The notes: generated by a model from the letters alone, not told the origin. A stretch of DNA of 64,000 bases from Athripsodes cinereus (GCA_947579605.1 OX388319.1:26053447-26117446), one strand, 5' to 3'; numbered from the stretch's first letter, positions 11,465-19,445 are shown. Program-made: numbers and translations.

Positions 11465-14267
11465 GCTAGTTTTGTTGTTTCATCGTGTAATTTATTTTAC
11501 AAACAAGCTTTCGGAGCTTCTTGAAATTTCATCTTCAGGTTCTGCAGTACACAAGTCCATCAGGAATAATGAAACAGTGTTTACACTGATTATGAAAACA
11601 CTGTTTGATAAATTGAATAAACTACGTGATGTTAAACCGCAAAACATAACTTTAATACATAAATACCTCGTGGCGAAAATCTCTTCAATAAGATATTTGT
11701 ATAGAGAATGTTACATTGTTGTTATTGCAATGAGTTTGATGGTGAGTTTATACAGTTTGATTTTTGCTGTATGGCTTATTGGCTATTTCTGCTTGTATGT
11801 AACATGACTATCTATGTGCATTGTGTTGGTATTGGGTGTGTACGATCATAATAGGAATGGAATCAATATCACTTCACTGGCGTCAGGTGGGATGATTTGG
11901 CTTTGCAGTGTTGTTAGTACAGCACGGCACAACACAGCACAGCACAGCACGCTACAGGTATACAGTTGTAGTTAGTTTGTGTTTATAGAGTTTAGTATGG
12001 CATGTTTCCTACAGGTGCCCACCATTGCGGCTTTGTTCTTGGTTCTGTTTGTTGGTAACACAACCACTCTGTTGCTGGTGTTGCCAGAAAAGTGGAAGAG
12101 CAGACTCCAGCTGCGGTACAGACTCAAGGCCCTCGCTGCTCGTCTTAATTTACCCAAGAGATCTTTGGTATGATATTTGTTTTATTTATTTTACATGTCC
12201 TTAATTAACTTGTACCTGTTACGTTAATTTGTTATTATTTTATTATGTATATAAGTTATCTATTTCTCTCACCTCCTCCTGCCTCCCTCCCTGTTCCTAC
12301 ACACATTGCCCCAGTTACATATTATTATTATCCAAGTGTCAGATGATGAAGGTGAGGAATATGAAATGGTTTGCAAATAACAATAACACTAAGGTGACAT
12401 CACACACACACGCACATACATATGTATACATATTGATGTGGTTGTGCAGTTGCGTGCCTAATGGACCGTGGAGGATGGTGCAGAGGGAACTAGCAGTCGT
12501 ATCAATATCACTTTGGTTGTGGCCTATCCTTGACATACACAACAAACATAATGTGCAGGTAACGTCACACAACTGTGGCAGTGGTGGGCAACGTGTGGTT
12601 TATAGTTTAGTGCATTCTATATTTTATCATCTATCTGTCCTTTGGTTTTGCGTTAATAAATTTCTTTGCAATTATGTAGAATTTGTGTGGTTGTATTATA
12701 TAGGTAGGTAATTATTTGTAGAATATTAAATTAACTAAATGTAAATTTGATAACTGAGAAATTATTTACAACACTGACATTGAGAAAACAGAAAATTTAT
12801 ATTCCTGAAATAAGTTTTTTTTAAATTGATTTACTCGATGAAACTTAAAACATTGTATTAGGTTTACTGGATGACATTGCCTCAAAGCAAAATGTTTGTT
12901 TTTATTATGGAGATTAAACTACAGTATAGTCCATGGTAATATAAACATAGATACACATTCGTGCAAAATGGATCAATGTAATTTTATTTTACAATATTTG
13001 TGTTCTGAACAGAATTTATGCATTGCAAGTTTTATTATCTAATGTACAAGAAACAAGTTGTGTTGTGGTATTTCTTTGATTTATAGCCATGTCTCTTTGT
13101 TTGTTAGATCTGTAACAAAGGAAACTTGCAACAGAATTAAGATTTTTTTTTAATATCTGATAATGGAGCCCCTCTATATGTGTATTTGCTCATTAATTAT
13201 GTTTCCATTGTCATTTTTATTTATTTCTAATTTTACCTACAGCCTTTCCTTTGAAAGTGTTGTGGGATTGGGCTGTTGTCATTATTTATTGTCTGACTAT
13301 TTTCAATAAGGTGTTTTATTATTTAACCATGATCGTTTGTGCTCTGAAAATCTTTCTGAAAAACTACAACCTGTTTGACCTATATACATATTGCGTCACA
13401 CGTATTACATTCTAATTTGAAAATAACGCTTACCTTAAGGTTGTTAAATTAATTTTTAAAATTTTGTAGAATTATGCCTAAATTATTAGATGTTCTGAAG
13501 TGAAAGATGTCTCTCTAAATAATAAATAATATATGTAGTAGAAGAGAACATCAGATTTGTAGAAATATGCCTAAATTATTAGATGTTCTGAAGTGAAAGA
13601 TGTCTCTCTAAATAATAAATAATATATGTAGTAGAAGAGAACATCAGATTTGTAGAAATATGCCTAAATTATTAGATATTGTTCTGAAGTGAAAGATGTC
13701 TCTCTAAATAATAAATAATATATGTAGTAGAAGAGAACATCAGATTTGTAGAAATATGCCTAAATTATTAGATGTTCTGAAGTGAAAGATGTCTCTCTAA
13801 ATAATAAATAATATATGTAGTAGAAGAGAACATCAGATTTGTTTCTTTATTTCATTATAGAATTCTACTATTTAAATAAAGACACAGTAAATAAACTCAA
13901 AAGTTTGTTGTCACCTTCCTCGCACATGTATAATGCATTGCAATGGATGTAATAAAATTAGTTTTATTGTTTAGCAAACATTAGATGAAGCTATCAATGT
14001 TTATTACATACCCATCTGCTCTTAATGTCGTTCACGTGAATTCGATATACAGAAACAATATGTAACTCACTACATCTTATATAAATTAACTAGGCCAACT
14101 AACCACGGCTGCGTTTGTATAAGCTGTATATACATATTATTTATGGGTGTTTGACACCTAGTCACCTTGAAGTTGTGATGTTTCAGGGAGAGGACAAGAA
14201 ACAGAAGTCTCCCAGAGAGGAGGCACCTCCTTCAGACAACCTCCAAGACCATCACAAGCTCTCCTAA
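857..14267 (+). CDS. TMEM120: TMEM120 (TACAN) family multi-pass membrane protein, gene spanning six visible exons
   Basis: Homologue of TMEM120A/B, a multi-pass membrane protein of the nuclear envelope/ER, proposed in vertebrates as a mechanosensory channel (TACAN) or a CoA-binding lipid-metabolism protein. Exons: 857-949, 5979-6196, 6291-6514, then either 8317-8406 (4a) or 12015-12167 (4b), then 14187-14267 with stop. All junctions have GT/AG sites and the phases join exactly (2, 1, 0, 0). Family signatures are [51 protein letters not shown] and [11 protein letters not shown]. The N-terminal coiled-coil exons must lie left of the window, which would place the aldo-keto reductase inside an intron on the other strand. 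The introns are swollen by Penelope, LINE, MITE and tandem repeats. An AATAAA follows the stop at 14320. The family assignment is very secure; exon 4 usage is inferred. Confidence 0.93.
950..3540. other. TMEM120 intron, AT-rich, no gene
   Basis: About 2.6 kb with no exon or recognisable element. The only structured feature I see is a tight inverted repeat at 1871-1908. Confidence 0.55.
1871..1908. repeat. Short cruciform-type inverted repeat
   Basis: Arms of 18 bp (1871-1888 and 1891-1908) pair with a single mismatch and only a 2-nt loop. The arms begin CATACATTCGCTTG. No flanking transposon ends were recognised. Confidence 0.7.
3611..4605 (+). pseudogene. Non-LTR retrotransposon ORF1 remnant, split by an insertion
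   Basis: Two halves of one ORF1-like protein. The first (3611-about 4005) is a coiled-coil segment ([17 protein letters not shown]) followed by [16 protein letters not shown], which opens the RNA-recognition-like domain of LINE ORF1 nucleic-acid-binding proteins. The second (4261-4605) continues with [19 protein letters not shown] and ends with [12 protein letters not shown], the usual C-terminal half of the same domain. They are separated by about 250 bp of unrelated, AT-rich sequence. The same C-terminal pattern (IKGSPKIVI) occurs in the ORF1 at 24381-24863, so the two are related families. ORF1 proteins coat their RNA and act as chaperones. No reverse transcriptase follows, so this copy is dead. 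Confidence 0.8.
4006..4260 (-). mobile_element. 5'-truncated LINE 3'-tail inserted into the ORF1 remnant
   Basis: The reverse complement contains ACATGTAAAAGGCTCAAGCC followed by an A/T-rich (TAAA)-like tail. This closely resembles the 3' terminus of the LINE that ends at 28218. It interrupts the flanking ORF1, so it inserted later. A clear target duplication was not found; the right boundary is approximate. Confidence 0.6.
4620..5730. other. TMEM120 intron, no gene recognised
   Basis: Contains a short palindromic patch around 4995-5015 (GTGATCACTAGCGATGA type) and a 57-codon ORF at 5386-5559 that matches nothing I recognise. No reliable feature. Confidence 0.45.
5735..5913. mobile_element. 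hAT-like MITE fragment rich in AAATACAAAATAC motifs
   Basis: The stretch is built from self-complementary repeats of AAAATACAAAATAC and its inverse. It ends with ACGTCACATCTCTG, that is, CAGAGATGTG read inward, a hAT-type terminus. The matching left terminus was not found. Confidence 0.5.
5979..6196 (+). CDS. TMEM120: TMEM120 exon 2
   Basis: 218 nt flanked by gttatag and gttagt. It encodes the most conserved family block, [14 protein letters not shown], and [17 protein letters not shown], then further membrane helix sequence through FNAYI. It completes the Arg codon from exon 1 and ends one base into a Ser codon that exon 3 finishes. Confidence 0.95.
6291..6514 (+). CDS. TMEM120: TMEM120 exon 3
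   Basis: 224 nt between ttactttcag and gtatgt. It encodes [20 protein letters not shown], then [18 protein letters not shown] and a hydrophobic helix, ending PQATWQ in phase 0. The phase-0 end is what allows either version of exon 4 to be joined. Confidence 0.95.
6575..6992 (+). pseudogene. 5'-truncated RTE-type LINE, C-terminal reverse-transcriptase tail
   Basis: Encodes the C-terminal end of an RTE-like endonuclease/reverse transcriptase: [13 protein letters not shown], then [16 protein letters not shown], and finally [14 protein letters not shown] with a stop. Only the last ~130 codons remain, with no catalytic domain. The copy is flanked by an 11-bp direct repeat (TATATATCCAT at 6564-6574 and 6993-7003), the expected target-site duplication. 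Fragments of the same family recur at 23205 (-), 47453 (+), 48430 (-) and 50125 (+). Confidence 0.85.
7539..8145. mobile_element. MITE with GGCCAATTCTGAATC terminal inverted repeats
   Basis: The left end GGCCAATTCTGAATC and the right end GATTCAGAATTGGCC are perfect inverses about 600 bp apart, and the similarity continues inward imperfectly (ATAATGAGTTTAGTT versus TTAATGAACTAACTAA). No coding capacity. Flanking bases are both ATTAT-like, so the exact target duplication is unresolved. Superfamily unknown. Confidence 0.7.
8317..8406 (+). CDS. TMEM120: TMEM120 exon 4a (alternative last membrane helix)
   Basis: Between tacacag and gtacag lie 30 codons in phase 0: [20 protein letters not shown], then [10 protein letters not shown]. 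This matches the final conserved family segment (human LFLGNFFTTL). A second donor (gtacaa) six bases downstream could add two codons. It is homologous to exon 4b and joins the same flanking exons, so the two are probably mutually exclusive. Confidence 0.88.
8407..9447. other. TMEM120 intron, no gene
   Basis: Contains CA/GT-rich microsatellite stretches near 8520-8610 and otherwise unique AT-rich sequence. Nothing else recognised. Confidence 0.5.
9448..10078 (-). pseudogene. Penelope-like element, GIY-YIG domain C-terminus and 3' region (left copy)
   Basis: On the minus strand, from the assembly gap, the frame reads [16 protein letters not shown], then [17 protein letters not shown] and [11 protein letters not shown]. 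This is the tail of a Penelope-like GIY-YIG endonuclease domain (compare [11 protein letters not shown] in the right copy). It differs clearly in sequence from the right copy, so it is another subfamily. The frame continues into low-complexity sequence, then a non-coding tail with a hammerhead-like motif at 9518-9556, ending at the conserved GGGTACTCTACGTACAGTAG block (9448). The same block occurs at 40735 and 40958. Confidence 0.8.
9518..9556 (-). ncRNA. Hammerhead-ribozyme-like motif in Penelope tail
   Basis: Minus strand: CTGATGT, then a CAGG...CCTG stem, then CACGAAACGTC. CUGAUG, GAAA and a downstream GUC are arranged as in the minimal type-I hammerheads known from Penelope-like elements, including a very short helix III (AC/GU). 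Position A9 of the core is U here, so activity is doubtful. Confidence 0.5.
10079..10278. other. Assembly gap of 200 N
   Basis: Exactly 200 N, probably a default gap size. It falls inside an inverted arrangement of Penelope-like elements, a structure that commonly breaks assemblies. Confidence 0.99.
10279..10616. repeat. Perfect 135-bp inverted repeat of Penelope coding sequence
   Basis: Arms 10279-10413 (-) and 10482-10616 (+) are identical over 135 bp with a 68-bp spacer. Each encodes [20 protein letters not shown] and the residues after it of the Penelope linker ahead of GIY-YIG. The left arm stops at the assembly gap, so the palindrome may extend further. Confidence 0.95.
10471..10897 (+). 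pseudogene. Penelope-like element, GIY-YIG endonuclease domain (right copy)
   Basis: Encodes the C-terminal third of a Penelope-like retroelement protein. A linker ([15 protein letters not shown]) is followed by a GIY-YIG nuclease domain: [10 protein letters not shown], then [18 protein letters not shown] and [12 protein letters not shown], ending [10 protein letters not shown] with a stop. GVYEI and YIGRT are the GIY and YIG halves, the Arg of IHRIAEH follows, and the Glu is in YESINIAKR. The reverse transcriptase that should precede it is absent; the sequence meets the inverted left copy instead. Penelope elements use this nuclease to nick target DNA. The rest of the frame is intact, so the fragment is young. 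Confidence 0.88.
10898..11330 (+). mobile_element. Penelope-like element 3' non-coding region
   Basis: Non-coding, C/A-rich sequence follows the stop codon and ends in a hammerhead-like block at 11278-11312 (CTGATGATGG ... CTCCGAAAGCTTG). Downstream lies a 65-bp segment (ACCGCAAAACATAACTCTAA) that is repeated in direct orientation at 11634-11700. Confidence 0.6.
11278..11312 (+). ncRNA. Hammerhead-ribozyme-like motif with complete CUGAUGA...GAAA core
   Basis: CTGATGA, one extra T, GGAGTT / AACTCC stem II with loop CCAAGC, then GAAA. The complete CUGAUGA and GAAA core elements and a 6-bp stem II are visible. The cleavage triplet and helices I/III are not convincingly formed from this single unit. 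A decayed inverted relative is at 11501-11550. Confidence 0.45.
11398..11462. repeat. (TA)n microsatellite
   Basis: About 62 bp of uninterrupted TA between two Penelope-derived tails. Confidence 0.95.
11495..11560 (-). mobile_element. Inverted Penelope-type tail fragment
   Basis: The reverse complement reads GCAGAACCTGAAGATGAAAT, then GCTCCGAAAGCTTGTT, a diverged version of the + strand tail at 11272-11314. Together they flank the (TA)n tract in opposite orientation. Confidence 0.55.
12015..12167 (+). CDS. TMEM120: TMEM120 exon 4b (alternative last membrane helix)
   Basis: Between tcctacag and gtatga lie 51 codons in phase 0: [20 protein letters not shown], then a basic tail [15 protein letters not shown] and [10 protein letters not shown]. 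The first half aligns to exon 4a (VP...FLVLF.GN..T.L.V.P.K), and the second half is longer and strongly basic, so the two versions would give different cytoplasmic or nucleoplasmic tails. Phase 0 at both ends makes it interchangeable with 4a. Using both would duplicate a transmembrane helix, so mutually exclusive use is the likelier reading. Confidence 0.85.
12168..13470. other. TMEM120 intron, no gene
   Basis: AT-rich intron with a CA-rich patch near 12400. An open stretch at 12470-12560 ending in a GT donor was considered as a third alternative exon and rejected. Confidence 0.5.
13474..13848. repeat. Tandem array, four ~93-bp units
   Basis: Units start at 13474, 13567, 13660 and 13756 with ATGCCTAAATTATTAGATGT. 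They are almost identical; the third carries a 3-bp insertion (GATATTGTTCTG). It lies in the last TMEM120 intron, about 340 bp before the final exon. Confidence 0.95.
14187..14267 (+). CDS. TMEM120: TMEM120 last exon
   Basis: Acceptor gtttcag, then 26 codons ([20 protein letters not shown] and DHHKLS) and TAA at 14265. The charged, poorly conserved C-terminal tail is typical of the family (human ends in a lysine-rich tail). It joins exon 4a or 4b in phase 0. Confidence 0.82.
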   Translation, partial: GEDKKQKSPREEAPPSDNLQDHHKLS

Positions 14268-14319
14268 CTTCCTCTTGGCTGTTTCCTCATGTTATGTCCC
14301 TCTGGCAACATGTTATTAT

Positions 14320-14325
14320 AATAAA
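14320..14325 (+). terminator. Candidate polyadenylation signal of TMEM120
   Basis: AATAAA 53 nt after the stop codon, followed by T-rich sequence (ATTATTTTGTATTATA) and a (CA)n tract at 14342-14370. Confidence 0.6.
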
Positions 14326-14974
14326 TATTATTTTGTATTATACACCCACACACACACACACACACACACATCTCTCTGCCTTCTAAATAATAACATAGGT
14401 ACTAATATCCCGTAAAATAATTATTTATATATGTGTATATTATGTTACTGTACCTAACTGAGATTAGTATTATGTATGTCCCACCTCCCACCCTCATACT
14501 ACATCACAGCACTAGCTCTGAATGTCTATGAGTTTACTAATACTCTATTCTGATATATCTACTGTGCTTAAGCATTACAACTTCTCACACCTCACATAAG
14601 TATTTAGAATAAAAGTATAAAAGTTAGTCACCTATTTGTTTTTTTCACCTCTTCATTAAAAGTTGTAAGTCAAACAAATATCCTATATTTTGTTAAATTA
14701 CTCAAATGTTAACATCTGAGGCATCTTGACTAAATGTTTGTTTTGTTGTAAGTCTGGTCCACTCGTTCTGTCTGTAGTCACATAAATATTATAACATCAT
14801 CAGTTGCCACAAACAATAACATGATAATGCTGCCTCCAAGTGTCATACATAATATTCACATTAAGTATTCATTTTGTTTATTGTAACAAAACCACAAGAC
14901 TTAATGCTGAATGAAATACCGAATAGGTACCTACCTAAATACTGTAGTTATAACAAGTACAGTGCAGTATGTAG

Positions 14975-15471
14975 CAGGGATGTTGCGAATATTCGCATCC
15001 GCATCCGCAAATGCGGAGCTTCCGCATGTATTTGGACATCTGCATCCGCATCCGCAATAATCGATGCGGATGTTCACGCGGATGCGGATGTAAGACAATT
15101 TGCGACAAGAAAGAAATGGGGCGGGGCCGGCGAATGGCGCGTGCCGTACGCACTTGACATTAACCAATGGGAACGAAAAAATTGGTGACAAGATCCGACG
15201 CGTTTTTATTTTTGCCGGTTTTATTTTATTTTTTTATTTTTTTTGCCGGTTTTAGCAAATAAAAAAAAAATATTTCGCCAAAAAAAAAAACATAATATTA
15301 TTGTAGCAACAATTTCGTCACATATTTGACAGTGGGGCCTACCAACTAAGATAGTTCCTACTTTTTTCTATAACATCTTAAACATCCGCATCCGCGGATG
15401 TGAGCCTTCAAAAATCCGCATCCGCATTCACATCCGCGGATGTGTAAAAATCGACATCCGCAACATCCCTG
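14975..15471. mobile_element. hAT-type MITE with perfect 8-bp target duplication
   Basis: The ends CAGGGATGTTGCG and CCGCAACATCCCTG are near-perfect terminal inverted repeats, flanked by GTATGTAG on both sides (14967-14974 and 15472-15479). TIRs beginning CAGGGATG and an 8-bp duplication are hallmarks of the hAT superfamily. The interior is non-coding and packed with direct and inverted ATCCGC (GCGGAT) hexamers near both ends. Confidence 0.92.
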
Positions 15472-15990
15472 GTATGTAGTTTATTCAATCTTTATCACGC
15501 TACAGTGATTGCATATCGTCAGGTGTGTTTTTTTTTTGTTTACACAATGTTTGTGTAAGATCGTTATCATAATTATACATACAATAATGTGTATGTATGT
15601 ACATGTTACTATAGGTACATGTACATACATACACAAGAGGAGTGGAGTGGAGTGGAGACATTCAGGAGCCGAGCCAGGGGGGTGTGTGGATCATCTGACC
15701 CGTGTTGCGTTACATTGTCGGGACACTTTGTTTTGTTATTGTTAATTGAAGTAAAATAATTTCATAAAGTTTATTTTTTGTATTTTTTTTTACCCCTTTA
15801 CCTATAACAGAGCATTACATATGTTAAATTTGATATGTGAGAAAGCTATGGAAAAACAAGTGTCCCTTATTCTAACGACAACCAACTATGTTAATAATAA
15901 CGAAAAAAATTTGATGATATATAAGCATAATTGCATGTTATATACTATGTGCAACTTGTATAAGGACCTAAAATTAATTGAAATAAATCA

Positions 15991-16206
15991 TTGGCGGAAC
16001 AAATAAAAACTAACTTGCATTCCTCTATGAATGACACCACCACTATAATTAATATTCCACTAATGAACATAGGCGAAGAAATACCTGAAAATAGTTTCTC
16101 CACATTAAATTTAGATAATAGTTTAAATAGACCATCAACTAGTCAGCATCAATCACAGACTCCTGATAATAGAATTATATTGAATTTTCCAAGTCACCGA
16201 CAATGA
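15991..16206 (+). pseudogene. Short ORF preceding LINE reverse transcriptase (ORF1 remnant)
   Basis: A 71-codon frame, asparagine- and serine-rich, with no recognisable domain. Its TGA overlaps the ATG of the following long ORF as ATGA (16203-16206). It is too short for a full ORF1 and earlier sequence in other frames (15821-16006) suggests decay, so it may be a remnant. Its function is not known. Confidence 0.5.
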
Positions 16207-19193
16207 TGTATACAAATGCAAACAGCATTAGAAATAACTGTAATAATTTTGAAACTAGATATAAAAAGAAAAAAATAGCTGCTTTAACACATATGAAGGA
16301 AACTCAAGTGGTGACGTCATCATCTTCATCAGAGAATAGTGCAACCGTGTTCTGTGTCGCTCATCAGAATGCTCAAGGCCTTCGAGGGAAATTACATGAA
16401 CTCTCTACTTCCCCAGTATTGAGCCAGGCAGATGTGCTGTGCTTCACGGAGACGTGGCTTTGTGAGATGGAGGCGGTTACATATAGTGTTTTGCATTTTA
16501 ATATTATTAGTAAATTTTGTAGGGATAAAACAATTAGAGGGGGTTCTCTTATAATGATTAATAAAAAACATAAATCAAAAGAAAGAATTGATATAGTAAA
16601 ACTATCTATGGAAAAACATTGCGAAATAAGTTGTGTAGAAATTAATAACAAAATTATTCTATCCGTATACCGACCTCCCTCTGGTTGTCATACTGTCTTT
16701 TTAAATACCATGGAGAATGCCCTCAATCAAGCAACTCATAAAAATAATAAAGAAATTATTGTATGTGGAGATTTTAACATTGACCTATACAAGCCCTCCA
16801 AAGAAAACGACTCCTTTATTGATTTTATGAACTCGTTTTTATTGACACGTAGCATCTTTGATGCTACACGAATTACAAATAAGTCAGCATCATGTATAGA
16901 CAATATTTTTACTAATACCGATATAATTGAAACAAACATTGTGTACTTAGTTAGATCTGACCATAATGGGCAGTTAATTAAATTTAGAACAGAATCTGTA
17001 TCAACGCACACCAATAATAAAAATAAATATATTAGTAAAAGAGTATATCATAAAGATAAAGTAGAAGAATTTAAAGATTTGATATCATTTACATTGAGTG
17101 ACTCTGATTTCTTAAACTGTGACATAAATAAACAATTTGAAATTTTCTTTAATGATGTTGTGTTGACAATCAATAACGTTTTCCCAATTAAAAGATTAAA
17201 TTGTAAATCTAGCATGTCATTTGTAGATTGGGCAACTCCTGGTATAAGGGTATCTAGAAAAACATTATTTGATTTGTATGAAAGAAAAAAAAATGACGAC
17301 TTTGATGAGATCAAAAAATTCACTAGGACTTACAGTGCAGTGTTTAAGCGGGTCTGTAATGAAGCAAAACATAAATTCTTTGCCAATAAAATTAAAAAAT
17401 CAAAAAATCCTATTAAAGCGACATGGGATATTATTAAAAATGAGACTGGTAGAACCCGTAATGTTGACAATGAACGTCATACAACAAATCATATGAATGA
17501 AAAAGTTTTAGAAAAAGCAAACTCCTTTAATAACTATTTTGTGAATGTAGCGTCATCCTTAGTCAATAATCTTTCTATTCAAAATGCTTTAAAATATTTG
17601 TCACCTTCTTGCAAATCAAAAAATGTATTTAAATTTAAAAAAGTTTCCCAGGCAGATATATTGAGAATATGTAAAAAACTTAAAAATAAGAAAACAAATG
17701 ATCTGTGGCACATGTCAACGTGCCTTTTGAAGCTGATAGTTGATGGCATTGCACAATCTGTTGCAACAATAATCAACATTTGTCTTGAACAAGGAGTTTT
17801 CCCAGATAAACTAAAAATAGCTAGGATCATTCCTATATTTAAAAAAGGTGACAAAGATGATCCTGGGAATTATAGACCCATTTCGATACTGCCTGTATTA
17901 AGCAAAATTTTTGAGTCGGTGGTCGCTGAGCAGCTTACCCAGTACATAACCCAGAACGGTATATTACATCCACAACAGTTTGGCTTTCAGAAGGGAAAAA
18001 ATACCTCTGACAGTATAGCTTCCCTTGTCAAAACTATCTTGGAAGCCATGGACCAAAAACGAGACACTTATGGTGTGTTTTGTGATCTTTCAAAAGCCTT
18101 CGACTGTGTGGACTATGACATTCTTATACAAAAATTAGAATACTATGGTATTACTAACAAAGAAATTGTTTTTTTCCGATCATACTTAGAAAATCGTCAA
18201 CAGGTGACCGAAATGGGTAGTGTCCGATCGCAAACATCAGTGGTAAAACGTGGCGTTCCACAAGGTTCTATACTTGGTCCTATTTTGTTTTTAATTTATA
18301 TAAATGATCTACCAACAGCTATACCAAGGGATCAAACAGTAATAATGTTCGCTGACGATACATCTCTCTTAATTAGGGATGATAAATCTAAAGAAAAAGT
18401 TGTAGAAAATGTTCACATGGTGTTAGATCGCATGGGTGAGTGGTTCAGTGCCAACGGTCTCGTTCTTAATGTGACGAAAACAAATACCGTTCATTTCTCT
18501 CTGAGAAAGAATACAAATGCTGACCCAGTGATAGCGTCACTGTGTGAGCAAGGGTTGCAGACAACTAGGGAGGCAAAATTCCTAGGTGTGACAATAGATG
18601 AAAAATTGCAATGGTCAGCACATATTGAATGTATTTCTAAAAAATTGTGCTCTGCAATCTACGCCATTAGAAAAACTAAAGAAGTTTGTGGATTTGACGC
18701 AGCCAAATTTGTTTACTTTGCGTATTTTCATAGTATCATGTCCTATGGAGTATTGTTCTGGGGAAAGGGAGCTGACTGGAATAGAGTATTTATATTACAA
18801 AAAAGGGCAGTACGAGAACTAATGAATATAAAACCCAGAGATACATGTAAGATTGCCTTCAGTGAACTGGGAGTACTTACATTACCAAGTTTATACATAT
18901 ATGAGTGCCTACTTTATTCCTATAAGAACATATCTAATATGCCCCTGAACTTAGACTATCACAATTACAATACTCGTTGTAAACGAGATGTAAGACCCCT
19001 AGAACATAGATTGGCTAAAGTTTCAAAAAGCTTTATTTGTCTTAGCATAAGTTTATATAATAAATTGCCCAGTAATGTTAAGGCACTCAATTATGTAGAA
19101 TATCAGAGAGAAGTGAAAAGGTATCTTGTTGGAAAAGCTTTTTACAATATCGACGAAATGCTAAATGGGACTGTTCAGCCTAATTGGCATTGA
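16203..19193 (+). CDS. Non-LTR retrotransposon endonuclease/reverse transcriptase (ORF2), intact frame
   Basis: 996 codons without interruption. An APE-type endonuclease comes first: HQNAQGLRGK, FTETWL around residue 80, SVYRPPSG, VCGDFNIDLY, and SDHNGQL near 240. The reverse transcriptase follows: KIARIIPIFKKGDKDDPGNY, FCDLSKAFDCVDYDIL, RGVPQGSILGPILFLIYIND, and catalytic FADDTSLL near residue 715. The C-terminal region (IMSYGVLFWG, LQKRAVREL) is typical of the CR1/L2/Jockey group; there is no RNase H. The enzyme nicks target DNA and copies its RNA at the nick. The start chosen is the first of two ATGs in ATGATG; the upstream TGA overlaps it. Nothing in the catalytic motifs is missing, so the protein could be functional. 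Confidence 0.9.
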   Translation: MMYTNANSIRNNCNNFETRYKKKKIAALTHMKETQVVTSSSSSENSATVFCVAHQNAQGLRGKLHELSTSPVLSQADVLCFTETWLCEMEAVTYSVLHFNIISKFCRDKTIRGGSLIMINKKHKSKERIDIVKLSMEKHCEISCVEINNKIILSVYRPPSGCHTVFLNTMENALNQATHKNNKEIIVCGDFNIDLYKPSKENDSFIDFMNSFLLTRSIFDATRITNKSASCIDNIFTNTDIIETNIVYLVRSDHNGQLIKFRTESVSTHTNNKNKYISKRVYHKDKVEEFKDLISFTLSDSDFLNCDINKQFEIFFNDVVLTINNVFPIKRLNCKSSMSFVDWATPGIRVSRKTLFDLYERKKNDDFDEIKKFTRTYSAVFKRVCNEAKHKFFANKIKKSKNPIKATWDIIKNETGRTRNVDNERHTTNHMNEKVLEKANSFNNYFVNVASSLVNNLSIQNALKYLSPSCKSKNVFKFKKVSQADILRICKKLKNKKTNDLWHMSTCLLKLIVDGIAQSVATIINICLEQGVFPDKLKIARIIPIFKKGDKDDPGNYRPISILPVLSKIFESVVAEQLTQYITQNGILHPQQFGFQKGKNTSDSIASLVKTILEAMDQKRDTYGVFCDLSKAFDCVDYDILIQKLEYYGITNKEIVFFRSYLENRQQVTEMGSVRSQTSVVKRGVPQGSILGPILFLIYINDLPTAIPRDQTVIMFADDTSLLIRDDKSKEKVVENVHMVLDRMGEWFSANGLVLNVTKTNTVHFSLRKNTNADPVIASLCEQGLQTTREAKFLGVTIDEKLQWSAHIECISKKLCSAIYAIRKTKEVCGFDAAKFVYFAYFHSIMSYGVLFWGKGADWNRVFILQKRAVRELMNIKPRDTCKIAFSELGVLTLPSLYIYECLLYSYKNISNMPLNLDYHNYNTRCKRDVRPLEHRLAKVSKSFICLSISLYNKLPSNVKALNYVEYQREVKRYLVGKAFYNIDEMLNGTVQPNWH

Positions 19194-19445
19194 TTCAATT
19201 CATTTATTTATTTATAATTATTACAATTTATTTTTTACATATACTGACGAGAAGTTATTTTGGGCCTTTTACACTCGAAAAACTTTGATTCAATGAAATT
19301 TCTTTATTTATTTGTTTATTGTATTGTTGTAATTTGATTATTTTGTCATTTGTAAAACAAAAATTATATAATTGCCTGACGATTCCAAGTGCCAAATCAA
19401 TGGCCTACGGATGATAAGAAAGAATAAAGAATAAAATAAAGAATA
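19194..19445 (+). mobile_element. 3' UTR and tail of the LINE at 16203
   Basis: Non-coding sequence ends in a degenerate AATAAAG repeat (19419-19445: AGAATAAAGAATAAAATAAA), the usual simple-repeat tail of a CR1/L2-type element. Just beyond (19460-19530) is a short piece resembling an RTE C-terminus (ACGCTCTGATTGGAGGAG). Confidence 0.7.

Noticed and set aside
12470..12560. Possible third alternative TMEM120 exon (open frame ending NKHNVQ before a GT donor)
   Set aside because: No acceptor gives the right phase, and the sequence does not align with exons 4a/4b beyond hydrophobicity.
14874..15191. Overlapping ORFs of 72-104 codons on both strands
   Set aside because: They are read-through of the hAT MITE's ATCCGC repeats, with no protein similarity.
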